Positions 1-11,825 of a stretch of DNA of 64,000 nt are shown in pieces. This DNA is from Owenia fusiformis (taxonomy: Eukaryota > Annelida > Polychaeta > Sabellida > Oweniidae): NCBI GenBank assembly GCA_903813345.2, contig CAIIXF020000008.1, positions 33,132,867-33,196,866 of the forward strand, written 5' to 3'. Positions within the stretch are counted from its first letter, which is position 1. Every line of letters starts with the position of its first letter. The notes under the pieces are model-generated. The model was given only the letters and a program-made list of their open reading frames with translations. It was not told the DNA's origin and made no database searches. Made by a program: the position numbers and the translations under genes.

Positions 1-127
1 GCAATGACATTAATTTAGTTATGATAACATCACTTACAAGTATTTATTACAGGTCGTGTAGTCCATTGTTGCTTGATTTATAGCAAAAACGTTGATTTGT
101 GCCTGTTGATGGCCTTGCGCCTTTTTA

Positions 128-1754
128 TGTCCCCACCACATAGTGTGGGGCCATATTGTCGGCCTAGGCGCGTCCGTCCGTCTGTCCGTCCGTCTGTCCG
201 TCCGTACGTCCGGGAGTTTTCTCCAAAACCGCTACAGATATCACCTTCAAATTTTCAGGGATAACTTATGAGTGCATACAGATGTGGATGAAAAAAAATT
301 AACTCGATACCTACTTCCTGTCGGCCATTTTGAAGTCAAATGCTAAAATCCTTGTCTGCAAACTTTAAGAAAAACGGCTTCACAGTTGCTTTTAAAACTT
401 TAACATCTTGTTCAGCTCACTTCATTCTAGATCTGATTAGGTTTTGGACCTGTTAGCTCAGTCATGTCAGCCATTTTGAATGTCTTAAGAAAAGTTAGCG
501 CACGATAATACTTTGTATCATATTGAATGGTGTTTTTGAGTTTTCATATTCTAACTATTTAGTAGCTTTATAAATAATTTCAGATGTACTTTGTTGTTAA
601 AGCCTATGTTGTTGTTAACAGTATTTATATGTGATAATTTTGTAAAAAGAAATCAGCAAAAACTCATGATCACTTTTTTATTGTCAGCCATTTTGGATTT
701 TTCCGTCCTAAAATCTTGTCTGTGGAGTCTTGTCTACGTGTTTTCAGGTGAACCGTTTGGTGGATCAATTCTTGATTTTCAGGGATGATTCTTAGTATAA
801 AAATCTAGATCTGATTAGTTTTTTGGCATTCTGGGTAAATGTCAAGGCAGCCATTTTGGATTTTCCGTCCTAAAATCTTGTCTGTAAAGTCTTGTCTACG
901 CGTTTTCAGGTGAACTGTTTGGTAGATCAATTTCAATTTTTCAGGGATGATCATTAATATTAAAATGTACAACTGATTAGTTTTTTGGCATTCTGGGTAA
1001 TTGTCAAGGCAGCCATTTTGGATTTTCCGTCCTAAAATATTGTCTGTAAAGTCTTGTCTACGCATTTCCAGGTGAACAGTTCTGTAGATCAATTTCAAAT
1101 TTTCAGGGATGATTCTTAGTATGAAAATCTAGATCTGATTAGTATTTGGGCATTCTGGGTAAATGCCAAGGCAGCCATTTTGGATTTTCCGTCCTAAAAT
1201 CTTGTCTGTAGAGTTTTGTCTACGCATTTCCCGGTGAACCGTTTGGTAGATCAATTTCAAATTTTCCGGGATGATTCTTAATATGAAAATCTAGATCTGA
1301 TCAGTTTTTTGGCATTCTGGATAAATGTCAAGGCAGCCATTTTGAATTTTCCGTCTTAAAATCCTGCCCGTAAAGTCTTGTTTATGCGTTTTTAGGTGAA
1401 CCGTTTTGTAGATCAATTTCAAATTTTCAGGGATGATTCTTAGTATGAAAATCTAGATCTGATTAGTTTTGGCATTCTGGATAAATGCCAAGGCAGCCAT
1501 TTTGGATTTTCCGTCTTAAAATCCTGCCCGTAAAGTCTTGTCTACGCGTTTTTAGGTGAACCGTTTTGTAGATCAATTTCAAATTTTTAGGGATGATTCT
1601 TAGTATGAAAATCTACATCTGATTAGTTTTTTGGCATTCTAGGTAAATTTTAAGGTGGCCATTTTGGATTTTCCATCATCAAATTGTGTCGGTAAAGTCT
1701 TGTCTACTCATTTTTAGGATAACCATTTGACAGGATCACCCATAGGTGGGGACA
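128..1754. repeat. TIR-bounded element with CCGTCC tract and 162-bp tandem repeats
   Basis: The element opens with TGTCCCCACC and closes with its exact reverse complement GGTGGGGACA, so it has 10-bp perfect inverted ends. Near the left end is a CCGTCC/CTGTCC microsatellite-like tract (about 171-213). From about 685 to 1740 a unit of about 162 bp is repeated roughly six times; its landmark, CAGCCATTTTGGATTTTCCG, recurs near 847, 1008, 1170, 1332 and 1494. Short open frames across it are products of the repeat and not genes. It is probably a non-autonomous DNA element whose internal satellite has expanded. Confidence 0.7.
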
Positions 1755-3048
1755 TTTTGTACACATTTGTGTTCTTGTTTAATAGATCTCATACCTTAGA
1801 TGCGTATCGTTTCAGAAAAAATCCGAGAAAACCTAACATATTCTACCATACCGTGCGCCTATCCATTTAGCAATTCAATAGTAAACTTTTTTCTTGAAAA
1901 AATAAATCTTCCAGATTTGTTGAATTTCTTAGCAGAAATTGCCTGCTCCCCCCCTCCGTCCCATATTCACGATCACCGGGCGTGATTAAGATGAACGATT
2001 TGATAGTCATATTTTCACCCTTGGTTCAATTTTTTCATTTATAAATAAAATTAATTTAAATTCACATATTCAAAAACTAGAAACTCTAAATCGCAATCGT
2101 ATTGTTTTAGATTTTTAAATAATGCTTTAGTTTTGAAATATGACTGTGTAAACACAAACGTTGGTCAATATTTACGCGTGAGCTTCGTCTGATTTCACTT
2201 GAGAAAATCATTGCTAATGCGTAATGTTGATGCACCCACTACTCAGTACATTTAGATCATAGAATTATAAAATAAAGACCCTCTAATCTACATATTAATA
2301 TGATCATGAATCTGAAATCTATTTAAAAATCCATTCACATTAAGTTATTGAATTGTCCGTCTAATGTTTACGCTGTACACTGAACGGTTCAATCATCAAA
2401 AGTTTATTTCTGACTGCCAGCGCAGTTTATTCCTCGATATTTAGACATAAGAAAACATAACTTACAATCATAGTATGGATGTGAATTTAATTACTTTAAT
2501 ACTTACATTTATAATGATTACTGTCGTGAAATTATTTTCGGAATCCATCCAAGAACAGTGGTGTAAAACGGCTTCTCCTGCGACCAACCTAAACATGTCT
2601 GTTTGACGCAACAATTTTGCACTCACAATGTTTTCAAGGTTATTTACAGATAGATGACAAAAACATTTGACACCAGAGCAACTTATAATTTAGATAAACA
2701 TGCAGTAGAGACCCACTAGTACCACCATTGAAAAAAATCAGAAAAATCTGTTAATTTTAAGCGATTCTATTCTGCTCACCAAGAAAGCGGGTTTTACAAG
2801 AAGTATAGACCGGGAGCGCGTGAACACCTAGCGTGAACACTTAGAGTGAAAAGCATAAGACGAAATTGGCGCGTCATATCAATAATTTGCCCATAGTGTA
2901 ATTCAAGCCTCAGAATTGATAAGTTGATAAACAAACTTGTTTTACATCAAATAACTCGAAGAAAATCAGGGGTTACTCAAATTGTGTTTTTAGGAGACCC
3001 AATCTTTTTAAACTTATATTCTATAAAATAGGACTTTTATGGTTGCAG
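1755..3048. other. AT-rich non-coding DNA upstream of exon A
   Basis: I see no conserved coding sequence, RNA gene or clear mobile element here. If the exon-array interpretation is right this is intron sequence ending at the acceptor of exon A (AG at 3047-3048). Confidence 0.5.
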
Positions 3049-4097
3049 ATGGAATTCTGCTGGAGCAGGATGGTTGGTTTTTCTACAAATGCAAAGAATG
3101 TCCGGAGTTTTTCGAAGCATTCGATACGCCATCTGTTTTAAATCAACATATGAAAGGACACCATTCTGATTACTTCATGAAATGTGAAGACTGTGAAATG
3201 CCATTAACATATTCACATGGAAAAGATCAATATTACAAACATAGGCTAGCTCATAAAAATATCAAACCAAATAAGTGCTCAATTTGTGATGCAGCTTTTA
3301 ATCAAGCAAGAGATTTGAAAATTCATTGCTATAAAAAGCATGGCATTAATTTCTACCGAAAATCAGGAGAATTATATAATCCTGAAGAGTGGCAATGTGA
3401 CCTATGTGGACAAGTATATGCTAGGAAAACGAGCTTAGAATACCACATTCTATCTCAACATAGTGGGCTTAAAAAGACATTTCAGTGTGCACTGTGTTCG
3501 CTATCTTATTATACTGAGGAAACGTTGAAGATACATGTTAAAGAAGCACATGAACAGATGTCTATTTGTGATATATGTGGAGCAGAAATTAGGATGGAAA
3601 ATCTTAAGCAACATTTAAGCAAAATTCATGCCCAAAAGAAATGTCTACATTGTTTAGAAACCTATGAAACTTTGAATGATCTAAAACGCCATGTTGAGAA
3701 ACATAGAGAATGTTATGAATCCTCGAAGGGATTATTCACACAATGCAAACTTTGTCTCAAGTTATTTACTCAGAAAAATATGTTACAAAGACATATTGAC
3801 AATATACACAATCCAGATAAGAAGTTCAGATGTAATCAATGTGAAAAAGCATATTCTACAATGTACAGATTAAAGAACCATATGCTATGTCACACGAAAT
3901 CTATATCATGTACATATTGTGACAAAAAATTCTCTTATAAGAACCACTTGAAAGAGCATTTAAGGATCCATTTAGGGATATATCCCTTTAAATGTGAAAT
4001 ATGCGGGAAGGCCTTCACCCATAATGGGAGCCTTTATAAGCATAAGCAGACACACAGGAACACATTGAATGAGAGTGATAAGAATGAAACATTATAG
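3049..4097 (+). CDS. Exon A: 11-finger C2H2 zinc-finger terminal exon (A-type)
   Basis: The exon encodes about 349 residues, nearly all of it zinc fingers, so the product is probably a nuclear DNA-binding protein; its target is unknown. Eleven C-x2-C...H-x3-5-H units run from CKECPEFFEAF (about residue 15) to CEICGKAFTHNGSLYKH near the C-terminus. Finger 7 ends in H then REC. Linkers are irregular except before the last finger (LGIYPFKC). The exon starts after GGTTGCAG (AG 3047-3048) with a split codon ending AT, then GGA, the same phase as all sister exons. An in-frame ATG at 3039 lies in the presumed intron; its counterpart is TTG or GTG in several sisters, so I do not take it as the start. 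It is the only intact A-type exon; relics of the type lie near 10.8, 11.0 and 16.4 kb. Confidence 0.85.
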
Positions 4098-4408
4098 TTG
4101 GTTTTTATGAATGGTAACAATGGCTGATTGAATTCCATTTTTGCAGATAAGCATATTTCCAATAGCTTTACAAATACTGTTTGGACTGACTTCATTTTTT
4201 CAAAATCATCTACAAGTTTTCAGAAGTCAAATCTGACTTTCCATTTTAGATTTGACCTTCAATGAACTTATCAAGGTCAAAAAAGGTTGAATATTGAATA
4301 TATTACATTATATGGACATATAATATGCAACAATAGTACATGATATATAGAGGGTATGTGGCCCAACATGATCGATAAAATTCCTACATAAATACACGTA
4401 GGTGGTAA

Positions 4409-4414
4409 AATAAA
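4409..4414 (+). terminator. Candidate poly(A) signal for exon A
   Basis: AATAAA lies 312 bp after the stop of exon A and is the first canonical hexamer on the + strand there. In AT-rich DNA chance matches are common. Confidence 0.4.
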
Positions 4415-4674
4415 GGCTTATTTTGAAATTCACTTAATTGTGCAGTATACCAGAAAAATATACTTTCAAACAAAATGTTATGTTGTTTATAATTCCATTA
4501 AATTAATATACTTGTACATGTATATGCATACATTAAATTAATGTTGATAGTTGTATCATCTAGTATTTTTGTGCATAGAATTAATAAATTGTTGCATTTA
4601 TCCAATATACCAGTGTGTTATGCATATCTACCATTTTAGATCAATTAGTGGCATTTGGTACCAGTATTGTTCAG

Positions 4675-4765
4675 TTTTTATGTCACCACCAAATGTGGTG
4701 ACATATTGTTATGGTCTCCGTTTTTGTGACGGCGGTTGGTGGTTGGTGTTTGTAACAAAGGAGGA
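4675..4765. repeat. End fragment related to the 128-1754 element
   Basis: ATGTCACCACCAAATGTGGTGACAT is a short hairpin followed by ATTGTTATGGTC. It parallels the start of the element at 128 (ATGTCCCCACCACATAG, then TGTGGGG and CATATTGTCGG). No matching right end was found, so this is a fragment or a diverged relative. Confidence 0.45.
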
Positions 4766-5199
4766 GGGAAATTAGGGTAACAGATTTTGGACAGTCATAT
4801 GTTCAAGAATTTTGGTCATTTTCTGAGGATTTAATCAATTACATATGTTAGGTCAATGCATTACCTCCAGGAAAACCACTTCTAGAGATGATAAAATAAT
4901 TTCGACTTTGAGACAAGGTAGATGCAAACTACCCACCCACATGTTTTTTCTGAAATGTTTTTCTGATTTTCGACCCCTTCCATCCCTGCTTTTTAATTTT
5001 TCTTGTATCAATATGTTGCGTTTTGACACATAGTTAACCACTTCAAAGGAGTAAGTGATTCCTCTAGGGGTTTTAAAGATACCCATTATGGGTTACCAAA
5101 CTTAGCTGAAAGCAATGATTTTCCCTATGGGAAAATAACATGGGGAATATTGTTTTCCACTTTATCTAAAAGGAATCACTCATTCCTTTTAAGGGATTA

Positions 5200-5870
5200 A
5201 CTGTGTGATTTTTTCAGAAGTTTGAAGCTGATTTAAGATTTGACCCTAAATGAACTTTAGAAGGTTAAAAGGGTTAAAAATGTCAAAAAGGTCTTTTTTC
5301 AAGTTCCTTCACATTGATTAAATGTTTTGAAGTTCAAATTTGACTATAGATTTGAGACTTGACCTACAATGACCTTCTCAAGGAAAAGTTAAAAAAGGTC
5401 TTTAGATTAAAAAGGGTCAAAAGGTATTTTTCAACTTGCTTCAAATTGATTGAATGTTTTCTTCAATATTAAGTTCTCAGAAGTTCAAATTGATTAATAT
5501 TTTTCTTCAAAATCATCTACGAGTTCTCATAAGTTCAAATCTTGCTTCAAATTGACAATTTTTTCTAAATCATCTTCAACTACTCAGAAGTTCAAATCTG
5601 ACTTTAAATTGTCTATGAGTTCTCAGAAGTTCAAATCTAACTATAGATTTGAGACTTGACCATCAATGACCTTCTTAATGTCAAAAAGGTACTTTATCAA
5701 CTTGCTTGAAATTGGCTTAATTTTTTTTCAAAATCATCTACAAGTTTATAGAAATTCAAATCTGACTTAAGAGATTTGACCTGGTAAAAAAGGTCTTTAG
5801 TTTAAAAAAGGTCAAACAGGTATTTTTCAGCTTGCTTAAGATTGATTAAATTTTCTAGGTGGTGGTTTAT
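5200..5870. repeat. Degenerate tandem repeat with AAGTTCAAATCTGAC / GACTTGACC motifs
   Basis: Imperfect units of roughly 100-150 bp carry the words AGAAGTTCAAATCTGAC, TTTGAGACTTGACC and GGTCAAAAAGGT. A related stretch follows exon A (4190-4290). The 70-bp repeats upstream of exons J and M use similar words (GAAGTTGAAATCTGACC), suggesting one old repeat spread through the array. Confidence 0.55.
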
Positions 5871-5879
5871 AGCGTCAGA

Positions 5880-6830
5880 ATTGATATATTGTAAATGTTC
5901 AAAGAAATGCATAAAAAACATCAAACAATAAACGATGTTTTGATTCAAATTGTAGAAGCATCAAAGCAAATTTTCAAAATATCAAACATCAAAAAGACTC
6001 AAAAATCATTTTCAAAACTTTGAATAAGAACAGGAAATATGTCAAATTAGATAATCACATATCTATCAAACCCAATGTTCAAACTAATATTAACACCACA
6101 CTAAACTAACTTTATGTTTTGAACTTCTGTCCATTTCCTGTTTGAAGTTATCATTTTTATGTTATAACTTCAAAGTTATTCTGCAATTTAAACCTATGGA
6201 CATTATTCTTATTCAATCTTTCATTTTTCTATTCGGATTTTGATTCTCAAGTTGAATTTTTGGGGTTTGAACTTTGGACAATTTTGGTTTGAACTTTTTG
6301 TACCATTTTAGTTCGAAATATTTTTAATATTTTGGGTCAAATCTTTTTCACATTTTTGGATTCGAAATTGAATGAAGCATATTTCAAAATTAATAGCTTC
6401 AGTATTTTTCGAATGATACATTATCTGGCAATTCGAAAACATATTTCAGTTTGACACTTCACTTTTATTGCTTTTTGTTGTTTTGTTTTCAGTGTTTGAT
6501 ATGTTATCTTTAGTTCAATGTTTTTTTTCTTTTGAAGTTGTTTTTTCTCAGTTTGACTTAAGATTTAGACATGGATGAGATGTGTTACTATTCATTTGAA
6601 ATATTAAATACTGAAAATGGATTGATTGAATAAAAACTTCACATTTCAACAAAACCTTTTTAATTGAAAAGTGCAATTTCAAACAAGAAAAGACAATTAT
6701 CAAACATAGAATTGAATAATTTGAAGAGAAATGGGAAACCTTGAACTGAAAGTGAAAAGTTAAATTAGAAAAATAAAATGTCAACTATAAAATTGAAAAG
6801 ATTGAATAAAGACGTAGAAAAAATGCCATA
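5880..6830. repeat. Low-complexity A-rich/T-rich block
   Basis: Dominated by words such as TTCAAA, GAACTT and AATTGAA, with an A-rich part (5885-6090), a T-rich part (6100-6545) and another A-rich part (6590-6830). The switch of strand composition gives weak foldback potential. An open frame on the minus strand here reads as low-complexity and is not supported as a gene. Confidence 0.45.
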
Positions 6831-7100
6831 GTGATGACATTTTGTCATATTAATGCCTTATACATTTTTATGGAATCTGAGATCACCAAAATGATTACAG
6901 TGTTCTGCACAAGATTTTTTTCTCAAGTGGGTAAAATTTTTCATAATTTGCGCAAGGGTGCAAATGGATTTTTCACATGGGTGCAAATGGATTTTCACAT
7001 GGGTGCAAATGGATTTTTAAATCTCAGGTGGGTGCTGCGCCCACTTGCTTTAATGCTGGAGAGACCACTGTATCAATGTTTATTGTGAAAATTTATTGTT

Positions 7101-7134
7101 GATTTCCTAATCTTATGATTAATTTTGGTTTCAG
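7101..7134 (+). promoter_or_regulatory. Conserved 3' splice region of exon B
   Basis: CTAATCTTATGATTAATTTT then GGTTTCAG closely matches the same region before exons D and F, whereas DNA further upstream does not obviously align. The CTTATGAT word could hold the branch point; GGTTTCAG is the acceptor. Confidence 0.6.
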
Positions 7135-8249
7135 ATGGAGACCTAATAGAAAAGGATGGATGCTTTGTCTACCAATGTAAAGAATGCCCTAAGAATTTCC
7201 TAGCTTTTGTCTGTTCTATCACTCTTTTTGTTCATCATATGAAAGAACACCATTCAGATTATTTTCTCAAATGTGCAGATTGTGGACTCCAGCTAGACTA
7301 TTCTCATTTAAATAACAAAAACTATTTCAAACATCGTTTGAGTCACATTAAACCATTTAAATGTACATTGTGCAAAAAAAGTTTTTATGACTCTAGAGGG
7401 ACACAGTGCCAAGAGTGTAGAGCTGGCGTCTATTTGGAAACAGGAAAGCCATCAAAAGACTGGAAATGTGAAATGTGTGGACGGAAATATAACCGCAAAA
7501 GAGCCTTAAATGCTCACATTAGGGATTACCATGTTGGAGAAAAACATGGACTCACTTATCAATGCGAAGTTTGTGGGCAAACCTATACGGATAAAAGAAA
7601 CTTGAATAACCACCTTTTATCTGTGCATAATAGTGGAACAGAAAAGAAGATCCAATGTAAAGATTGTTCAAGGTTCTTTTTCACAAAATCTAGATTAAGA
7701 AATCATATAAGGACTAGTCACGTAGAGAATGCCATTTGCATTAAATGTGGATGTGGGGTTAAGCCTACATACCTCAAAAGACATATGAGTAAATGTAATG
7801 AAGAAGCCATATGTCCAAATTGTTTGAGCAAGTTCAAAACAAAAAAGGATCTAAAACTTCATGGGGAAAAATCTAAAGAATGTTACGAATCTTTAAAAGA
7901 CATTTTCCCACAATGTACATTTTGTGATAAACTATTTATGGATGACTGCAACCTAAGAGAACACCAGAGAGGGTCACATAGTGTTAAAAAATTCAATTGC
8001 GATCAATGCGATAAAGCTTTTTCCACAAAATCACACTTAAAACGCCATTTAAAATCACACTCTAAAACCTTACAATGTACACATTGTGACAAAATGTTTT
8101 CTTATGCAAAAAATCTAAAGGATCATATCAGAATCCATCTTGGGATAACTCCATATAAATGTGAATTATGCAATAAGGCCTTTACACAATATGGGACCCT
8201 TTATAGGCACAGGCAGACTCACAGTAGAACCAAAAAGAATACTTTTTAA
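7135..8249 (+). CDS. Exon B: C2H2 zinc-finger terminal exon (group 2)
   Basis: Encodes about 371 residues and opens with the group-2 signature DGDLIEKDGCFVYQCKEC. Fingers 1 and 2 are C2H2. In place of finger 3 is a four-cysteine knuckle, CTLCKKSFYDSRGTQCQEC. Fingers 4 and 5 are C2H2, finger 6 ends H-x3-C (CIKCGCGVKPTYLKRHMSKC), finger 7 is C2HC-like (ends SKEC), and four regular fingers follow to CELCNKAFTQYGTLYRH. The frame enters through GGTTTCAG (AG 7133-7134) in the shared phase; the codon in the intron at the place of exon A's ATG is TTG, so no local start is available. Probably a nuclear DNA-binding module. The C-terminus is a basic RTKKNTF tail. Confidence 0.85.
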
Positions 8250-8705
8250 TCTTAATGTGTGGTCCTTTGATTATCCCAACGAACAAAGTTCGATATGAAT
8301 ATAGTGGATCATTTTAACTGATTATTGCCGTGCAAAAATATTTCTGTAGAAAAACTGCAGAAAGTGATCGTTCTTACACAATTTGAAGAAAGGTGTTCAA
8401 CATTTGTAATCATGTTAGGTGTTCCCAAGTTGACATATCACTTCTTTGAACAATGGTTTCATGTGGTTGTCATCAGGCCTGTCAACTTGAGAACATAAAA
8501 CATAAAATGAGGGACTTACAAATGTGGAACACCTCCCTTCAAACTATGATCAATTGGTCCAAAATTGATGTGGGTATTCATCTGCTAGAATGTAATTTAT
8601 TCTAAATAATTATGAATGAAATTCATAATTTATGAAGGCTGATCTTATTAAATTCATAAAAAACTGTTAAAGGCCATATGAAAAATTTGTTCATTTAATT
8701 TGTTC

Positions 8706-8711
8706 AATAAA
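8706..8711 (+). terminator. Candidate poly(A) signal for exon B
   Basis: AATAAA about 457 bp after the stop of exon B; no closer canonical hexamer noticed. Confidence 0.35.
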
Positions 8712-8765
8712 AAAATATTTTAGAGATAATAAATACTTATGGTACGTTAGTGCTAATTGATACTC

Positions 8766-9127
8766 ATTTCATTAAACATTAGTACTAAATGAGCGCTTAT
8801 GGCACGAGTACTGATTTATTGCATGTTTTAGTACTAAATGAGTACTCATATGACGAGTAATAAAAAAGCACTTATATGAATGATTTTTCATTACTCAATG
8901 AGCACTCAGTACACATTAGCGCTCTTTTTCCAGAGTGCTAAAAAATTAAATTTCATTAAACATTAGTACTAAATGAGCGCTTATGGCAATGAGTACTGAT
9001 TTATTGCATGTTTTAGTACTAAATGAGTACTCATATAATGAGTAATAAGTAGCACCAATATGATCGATTTTTCATTACTCAATAAGCACTCAATACGCAT
9101 GAGCGCTCTTTTGCCAGGGTGCTAATT
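8766..9127. repeat. Two-copy tandem repeat of about 186 bp, rich in AGTACT palindromes
   Basis: The block starting CATTAGTACTAAATGAGCGC recurs once about 186 bp later, each copy ending near CCAGNGTGCTAA. Both are full of short palindromes (AGTACT, GAGTACTC, AGCGCT). No coding content was seen. Confidence 0.65.
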
Positions 9128-9497
9128 TACTAATTATTTTAATTATCAATGAAGTGGCATTGATTCAAAATTGCCATCATGTTTTGCAAAAACATAAACA
9201 TTTTTGTCTATGATGTGTATGCAAACTTGCCTTTCTTCATCAGCCTGATGGTTTTGCAACAAATGATTATATCTCTATTGCGAAAGCTAAATATTTAAAG
9301 TTTTTCCAGTATATTTCTATTTATATTTATGTACATTCACTATACACGATAAATGCAGATTGTGGAAACACCACCAATCTTTAATTTTCATAAATTGTAT
9401 ATTTCTATTACTAGTTTACAAGATATGGAAAGCATATCATACTTTCACAAAGCACTGCATAACTATACATAACTATCACTAAGTGAGGGCATTTGTA

Positions 9498-9721
9498 CTG
9501 AAAGGAGCATTTTCAGTATATTTTTGTACTGAAAAATGTACTGACTTTTTTTCAGTATAAAATACTGACTTATATAAGGACATTTTAAGTACAAAAAATA
9601 TGCTTAAAATATACTGACTTTTTGGGACATTTTAAGTACAAAAATGCACTGAAAAATATACAATTTTTGTACATTCATTAAATTTTTCATTTTAAAAAAT
9701 TTACTGAAAATGCTCCTTTCA
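9498..9721. mobile_element. Small foldback/MITE with 20-bp perfect inverted ends
   Basis: TGAAAGGAGCATTTTCAGTA at the left is exactly reverse-complemented by TACTGAAAATGCTCCTTTCA at the right. The inside is AT-rich and repeats TTTTTGTACTG and GACATTTTAAGTACAAAAA. Ends may extend a few bases; no clear target-site duplication was found. Confidence 0.6.
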
Positions 9722-9840
9722 ATAAAAAATGACCACCCCTAGTGTATGCTAGCTCTAGTATGAGGGAGTATATAATCAGCATGTCAGTAAATAATACCAT
9801 AAATTAGTAATGCAGTGTTTTTTTGATTTTATGTTTCCAG

Positions 9841-10710
9841 ATGGACTACTTGTGGAGCATAGAGAATGGTTTGCCTTCCAATGTAAAGAATGCCTAGAAT
9901 ATTTTCCAGCATATAATCCCACATACGGATCCTTTGTTCGGCATATGAAAGGACATCATTCAAATTATGTTGTCAAATGTATGGATTGTGGCGTTTGTTT
10001 AAATTTTAGTTGTGGAAAACATCGTTATTTCAAGCATCGTCTGGCTCACATGGGTGTTAAGCCAATAAAATGTTCAATTTGTGAGGCAACATTTACTGCT
10101 TTGAAAGGTTTAAAGTCTCATTCTTATAGGAAGCATGGATTGGATGTTGTTATGAAATCTGGAAAAGTTTCCAACCCCAAAGACTGGCAATGTGACTTTT
10201 GTGGACAAACATTCACCGAAAACCAGTCCCTGAAATATCATATTTTGGCTAAACATAGTGGATGTGAAAGAAAATTCCATTGCAAGAAGTGTTCTTCTTC
10301 TTTCTTAACTGAGTCAAAATTGAATAACCATCTCAGGGAAAAACATGTGTCCGCTGTTTGTAATTTATGTGGAAGGGTAATGCAAAATGGTAGTTTGAGG
10401 AAACATTTGAAACATATGCATTGAGATAAAAGATGACCCATGGAATGATGTGAAACTCCACATGGAAAAACACTTGTGGAGTTGTTAAAAATCCATGTGA
10501 AATCTCACTCAAAAGAACCTACCATGTACATATTGTGACAGAAGGTTCTCTTATAACAATCACTTAAAAGAGCATATGAGGATTCATCTGGGGATATTCC
10601 CATACAAATGTCAAATATGTGGGGAGGAATTTACACACAATGGGAGCCTTTATAGGCATAAGCAGACACATAGGAACAAAAATGTTGACAAGGAAAAAGC
10701 CTTACAATGA
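9841..10710 (+). pseudogene. Exon C: broken group-1 zinc-finger exon
   Basis: It starts at a good acceptor (ATGTTTCCAG, AG 9839-9840) in the shared phase and reads DGLLVEHREWFAFQCKEC through six fingers to KHLKHMH, then stops at 10422-10424. The 3' part is still recognisable to 10710 (GTGACAGAAGGTTCTC, then CATATGTGGGGAGGAATTTAC, ending CCTTACAATGA) but out of frame, and several hundred bases covering fingers 7-9 are missing compared with exon E. The 5' 190 codons are intact, so a short six-finger product is conceivable if the acceptor is used. The 3' UTR-like flank is group-1 type (TCATCACTTGACTTTGC). Confidence 0.8.
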
Positions 10711-10784
10711 TTACATGATATGCTTTATTCAGAATTATAACATTCTCATCTTCAATCATCACTTGACTTTGCATTTGAAGGTAG

Positions 10785-10870
10785 AATCAGACACAGGAAT
10801 GTATTGAATGACATGGAAAAGAATTTAACTTATCCAGTGTTTAAACCAGCTACAAATATATCTCCAAATT
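10785..10870 (+). pseudogene. Relic of an A-type exon tail (first copy)
   Basis: CACAGGAATGTATTGAATGACATGGAAAAGAA parallels the end of exon A (CACAGGAACACATTGAATGAGAGTGATAAGAA), followed by a TATCCAGTG flank shared with the relic near 11.09 kb. It abuts the 3' flank of exon C directly. No open frame survives. Confidence 0.55.
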
Positions 10871-10969
10871 GTGTAGTATATATTCAATGGTAGCCTTTGT
10901 TACCACCAAGGCTGAGCTAAATATATACTGTGCCAAAAATGTCATAAGAAAACAGCATTGATGTATTTC

Positions 10970-11160
10970 TTTTTGGGATATATTCACTTCAATGTTAATG
11001 TAAGAAGGCTTTTATGAACATAAAAAAACACACAGAAACACATTAAATGACAAGGAGAGGAATGAAACATTACTATCCAGTGTACAATTTCAAACATATC
11101 TTCACAATTTTTGATATAATGGCTATTCTTAGATCAAGGTTATGAGTAATAAAGATTTAA
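10970..11160 (+). pseudogene. Relic of an A-type exon tail (second copy)
   Basis: GGGATATATTCACTTCAATG is followed by GGCTTTTATGAACATAAAAA, ACACACAGAAACACATTAAA and GAATGAAACATTAC. This keeps the order of the last finger, the tail and the ATGAAACATTA end of exon A. It is broken and lacks all upstream fingers. Downstream it shares TATCCAGTGTACAATTTCAAA-like sequence with the other relics. Confidence 0.65.
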
Positions 11161-11825
11161 TGGACATTATATTGACTGTTTTTAAGGTTACATTATACAC
11201 TCAGAGGCCTAATTTACCAAAGGTGAAGTGTGTATAAATTATAATTTAATGTGACATGCTATTAACAGGTACCATATTCAAGCAAAATAATTGATATTAA
11301 TTTAGTAAAGCTGAATAGTTTGCAAATCTTAAACTTATCTTAACATAAAGGACATAGGGTTCCTTCCTCCAAGGAGGAGTTTCTGTGTCTGTCTTCCATT
11401 ATATATAATGTAAATGACGACTGTACATTTTAGCAATATACCCAAGATGTATTGCTTGCTTTCATTGGTAGAGAGCAAAATACAATACTATATACAAAAA
11501 TACAATATATCAGTTTTCATATATGCATATCTGCCATCTTAGACATTCAATGGCATTTGCTATGCCCTACATTGTATGTTAATTTTGGTTCATGCTTGAA
11601 ATCTAGGCATCTGATGAAATGGTAGTAACTAAAAAGGAAATTTGCCATGTTTTATTTTCATTTTTGATCAGTTGTAATGTCATTATTTATACCTGATATA
11701 GAGGTTGTTTGACCACCTAAGCTTCTTCCTAAATCGGAAATACAGAGAAATTATTTTGATATAATTAAGTGCAGTAATTGGTATTTTATATGATTTTATA
11801 ATCTTATGATTTATTTTGGTTTCAG
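11161..11825. other. Non-coding gap upstream of exon D
   Basis: AT-rich, with no supported gene or element. Its last 34 bases (11792-11825) form the conserved group-2 splice region ATCTTATGATTTATTTT then GGTTTCAG. Confidence 0.5.

Noticed and set aside
805-1098. 97-codon minus-strand frame in the first kilobase
   Set aside because: It only translates the 162-bp tandem repeat twice; no independent coding signal.
3022-3041. TATAAAATA followed closely by ATG before exon A, a possible promoter and start
   Set aside because: The spacing (about 17 bp) is too short for transcription to start upstream of the ATG, sister exons lack both, and the AG acceptor with shared phase explains the region better.
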